A stretch of 7,615 bases of DNA, taken from contig CAZHRJ010000140.1 of assembly GCA_964534765.1 (NCBI GenBank), forward strand, positions 1-7,615, read 5' to 3'. Below, one piece after another: positions 6,653 through 7,615 of the stretch (its first letter is position 1; the number at the start of each line of letters is the position of its first letter). The notes under the pieces are model-generated. The model was not told the origin of the DNA. It did not search any database and saw nothing but the letters and a program-made list of their open reading frames with translations. Source of the stretch: CAZHRJ01 sp964534765 (GTDB taxonomy: Bacteria; Lindowbacteria; 2-12-FULL-62-27). The position numbers and the translations under genes were made by a program.

Positions 6653-7175
6653 TTTTTCCGATCCCGAGTATCTGGCGGGCTGGACCAATCCGATTCTCAG
6701 GGTGGGAGACCGGCCCATCTACTATTTCTGCGTTCCCGGCGAGCCCATTCCGAAGGCCCGCACGACCCAGCGGGCGAAATGGGTCGACCGGAAAGTCCGC
6801 CGGTCGCTCGACTATCAGGAAAAGGTCGCCCAGTGCGCGCGGCTTGTCTGGCGCGTTCCGCCGTTCCCAAAGGACGCTCGGATTGAAATAAAATGCTTCT
6901 TTTACCGAAAAGACTATCATGGGGTTGACCGGGACAATCTGGTCAAGTCGATCCAGGATGGGATCGAGCGTGCGGGCATTGTTTCCCGGGACGAACGGAT
7001 CATCCGGGGAAGCGATATTCTGTATACCCGGGTCGATCGGCCGCACGCGAAGATTTTTCTGTGCGAAGTTTCCGGCGATTCGAGCCTTCTGGGACTGCTG
7101 GGTGAAAGTCCGGATCAGGCAGTGCGGGCCAGCCGGGCGTTCGAGAGAAAGGCCCGGAAGACCGGCCGGGATTAG
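6645..7175 (+). CDS. RusA-family Holliday-junction resolvase-like endonuclease
   Basis: RusA enzymes are dimeric, Mg-dependent nucleases that cut four-way DNA junctions. In this 176-residue protein the domain spans about residues 25-142. It opens with the family's strand-loop PGEPIPKART (31-40), and the core is DRDNLVK (95-101). D95, D97, K101 and D116 have exactly the spacing of the catalytic D70, D72, K76 and D91 of E. coli RusA, so the active site looks intact. E. coli RusA has 120 residues; this protein has about 25 extra at the N-terminus and about 34 after the domain. The TTG start overlaps the valS stop by eight bases; an in-frame GTG at 6702 would remove 19 residues and still keep the domain. 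RusA genes are often phage-borne, but no phage genes are seen beside this one, and its composition resembles its neighbours. It may serve as a cellular resolvase or as a general nuclease. Family assignment is fairly sure; cellular role is inference. Confidence 0.8.
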   Translation: MADFSDPEYLAGWTNPILRVGDRPIYYFCVPGEPIPKARTTQRAKWVDRKVRRSLDYQEKVAQCARLVWRVPPFPKDARIEIKCFFYRKDYHGVDRDNLVKSIQDGIERAGIVSRDERIIRGSDILYTRVDRPHAKIFLCEVSGDSSLLGLLGESPDQAVRASRAFERKARKTGRD

Positions 7176-7180
7176 GAAGG
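7174..7180 (+). promoter_or_regulatory. Ribosome-binding site deciding the gspC-like start
   Basis: AGGAAGG overlaps the rusA-like stop codon (7173-7175). Its GGAAGG part is nine bases before GTG 7190 but directly abuts ATG 7181, which is too close for normal initiation. This favours the GTG by spacing, even though the ATG is upstream and in frame. Confidence 0.5.
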
Positions 7181-7189
7181 ATGGTCACT

Positions 7190-7615
7190 GTGAACAGAAC
7201 AGGTGAACAGGCAGCGTCAAGTGAATCCGGCTTGGACCGGCTCTTGTTTCACCGCCGGACCCTGCCGGCCGCCACGATCGCGATTGCGGGAGGGCTGGCA
7301 TTTCTGGTCAATCAGGTTCTTGCCTGGAAAATCAGCCGGGATCAGATTCCCTCATTGCCCGATGTGTCCGCGTCACCGCCAACGGCCTCCGCGCCCACCC
7401 GCCTCACGATCTCGACCGGAGGGTTTGCGCCGAGGACCGTTCTTTCCGCGCCGCCATCCGCGCCGCCCGCCCAGCCGGCCGGCGCTGGAGGCAAAAGTTC
7501 GCTGCCCATCGATCTTCTGGGGACCATTCTTGTCGGCCCCAAACCCGCGGCCGGTGATCGGTCGGTTGCGATCGTGCAGATGACCGGCGGCAAGGAAATC
7601 GAAATTCTGCGGATT
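7190..7615 (+). CDS. gspC: GspC-like type II secretion system inner-membrane protein, N-terminal part (3'-truncated)
   Basis: The frame is open to the window end and gives 142 residues from GTG 7190 (145 from ATG 7181). Architecture: a short cytoplasmic head ending in HRR, one membrane segment about residues 25-46, a linker rich in Pro, Ala and Ser (about 53-104), then the start of a folded domain, IDLLGTILVG (107-116), followed by a SVAIVQM strand. This matches GspC: a bitopic inner-membrane protein whose periplasmic homology region (HR) contacts the secretin GspD and often carries a C-terminal PDZ domain (outside the window). GspC proteins usually have about 250-300 residues, so roughly half is visible. 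The HR start pattern 'L.GT..G' plus topology is the evidence; other Pro-rich anchored pilus or secretion proteins cannot be excluded. It lies 14 bases after the rusA-like gene and may open a gsp operon continuing downstream. Confidence 0.62.
   Translation, partial: MNRTGEQAASSESGLDRLLFHRRTLPAATIAIAGGLAFLVNQVLAWKISRDQIPSLPDVSASPPTASAPTRLTISTGGFAPRTVLSAPPSAPPAQPAGAGGKSSLPIDLLGTILVGPKPAAGDRSVAIVQMTGGKEIEILRI

Noticed and set aside
7153..7170. CCCGG/CCGGG inverted repeat at the end of the rusA-like gene as a terminator
   Set aside because: It is only five base pairs, lies within coding sequence and is followed by the gspC ribosome-binding site rather than a T-run.

Overview
The window is a GC-rich (by eye about 60%), densely packed bacterial segment. 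All six genes lie on the + strand, with junctions from an 8-bp overlap to about 60 bp. The last, cut-off gene looks like the inner-membrane clamp protein of a type II secretion system. That points to a diderm (Gram-negative) bacterium. A lysC-cimA pairing next to an archaeal-type phosphoglycerate-mutase-like gene is reminiscent of deltaproteobacterial or related uncultivated diderm lineages, but I cannot assign a taxon from this sequence.

Layout: (1) bases 2-931, the C-terminal three quarters of an ApgM-family protein (cofactor-independent phosphoglycerate mutase, or the related proposed homoserine kinase); (2) 934-2208, aspartokinase LysC, with a strong internal ribosome-binding site and in-frame ATG pair positioned to make a separate regulatory beta subunit; (3) about 2271-3914, (R)-citramalate synthase CimA; (4) 3920-6652, valyl-tRNA synthetase ValS, starting at TTG five bases after cimA; (5) 6645-7175, a RusA-family Holliday-junction endonuclease with its catalytic residues at the spacing of E. 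coli RusA; (6) 7190 to the window end, the N-terminal part of a GspC-like protein.

The first three genes fit one metabolic theme. LysC makes aspartyl phosphate for lysine, methionine and threonine. The ApgM-like protein may phosphorylate homoserine on the way to threonine. Threonine and citramalate are alternative sources of 2-oxobutyrate for isoleucine. ValS uses valine, the sister product of that branched-chain pathway, and must reject threonine. The rusA-like and gspC-like genes are functionally unrelated, so the end of the window looks like a passage from a biosynthetic/translation operon through a DNA-repair gene into a secretion operon.

I see no CRISPR array, insertion sequence, tRNA, rRNA, prophage module or recognisable defence system. 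The most interesting points are the predicted LysC beta subunit, the likely non-canonical homoserine kinase, the RusA-like gene among housekeeping genes, and a hairpin over the cimA-valS junction. No gene-free stretch exceeds about 62 bases.
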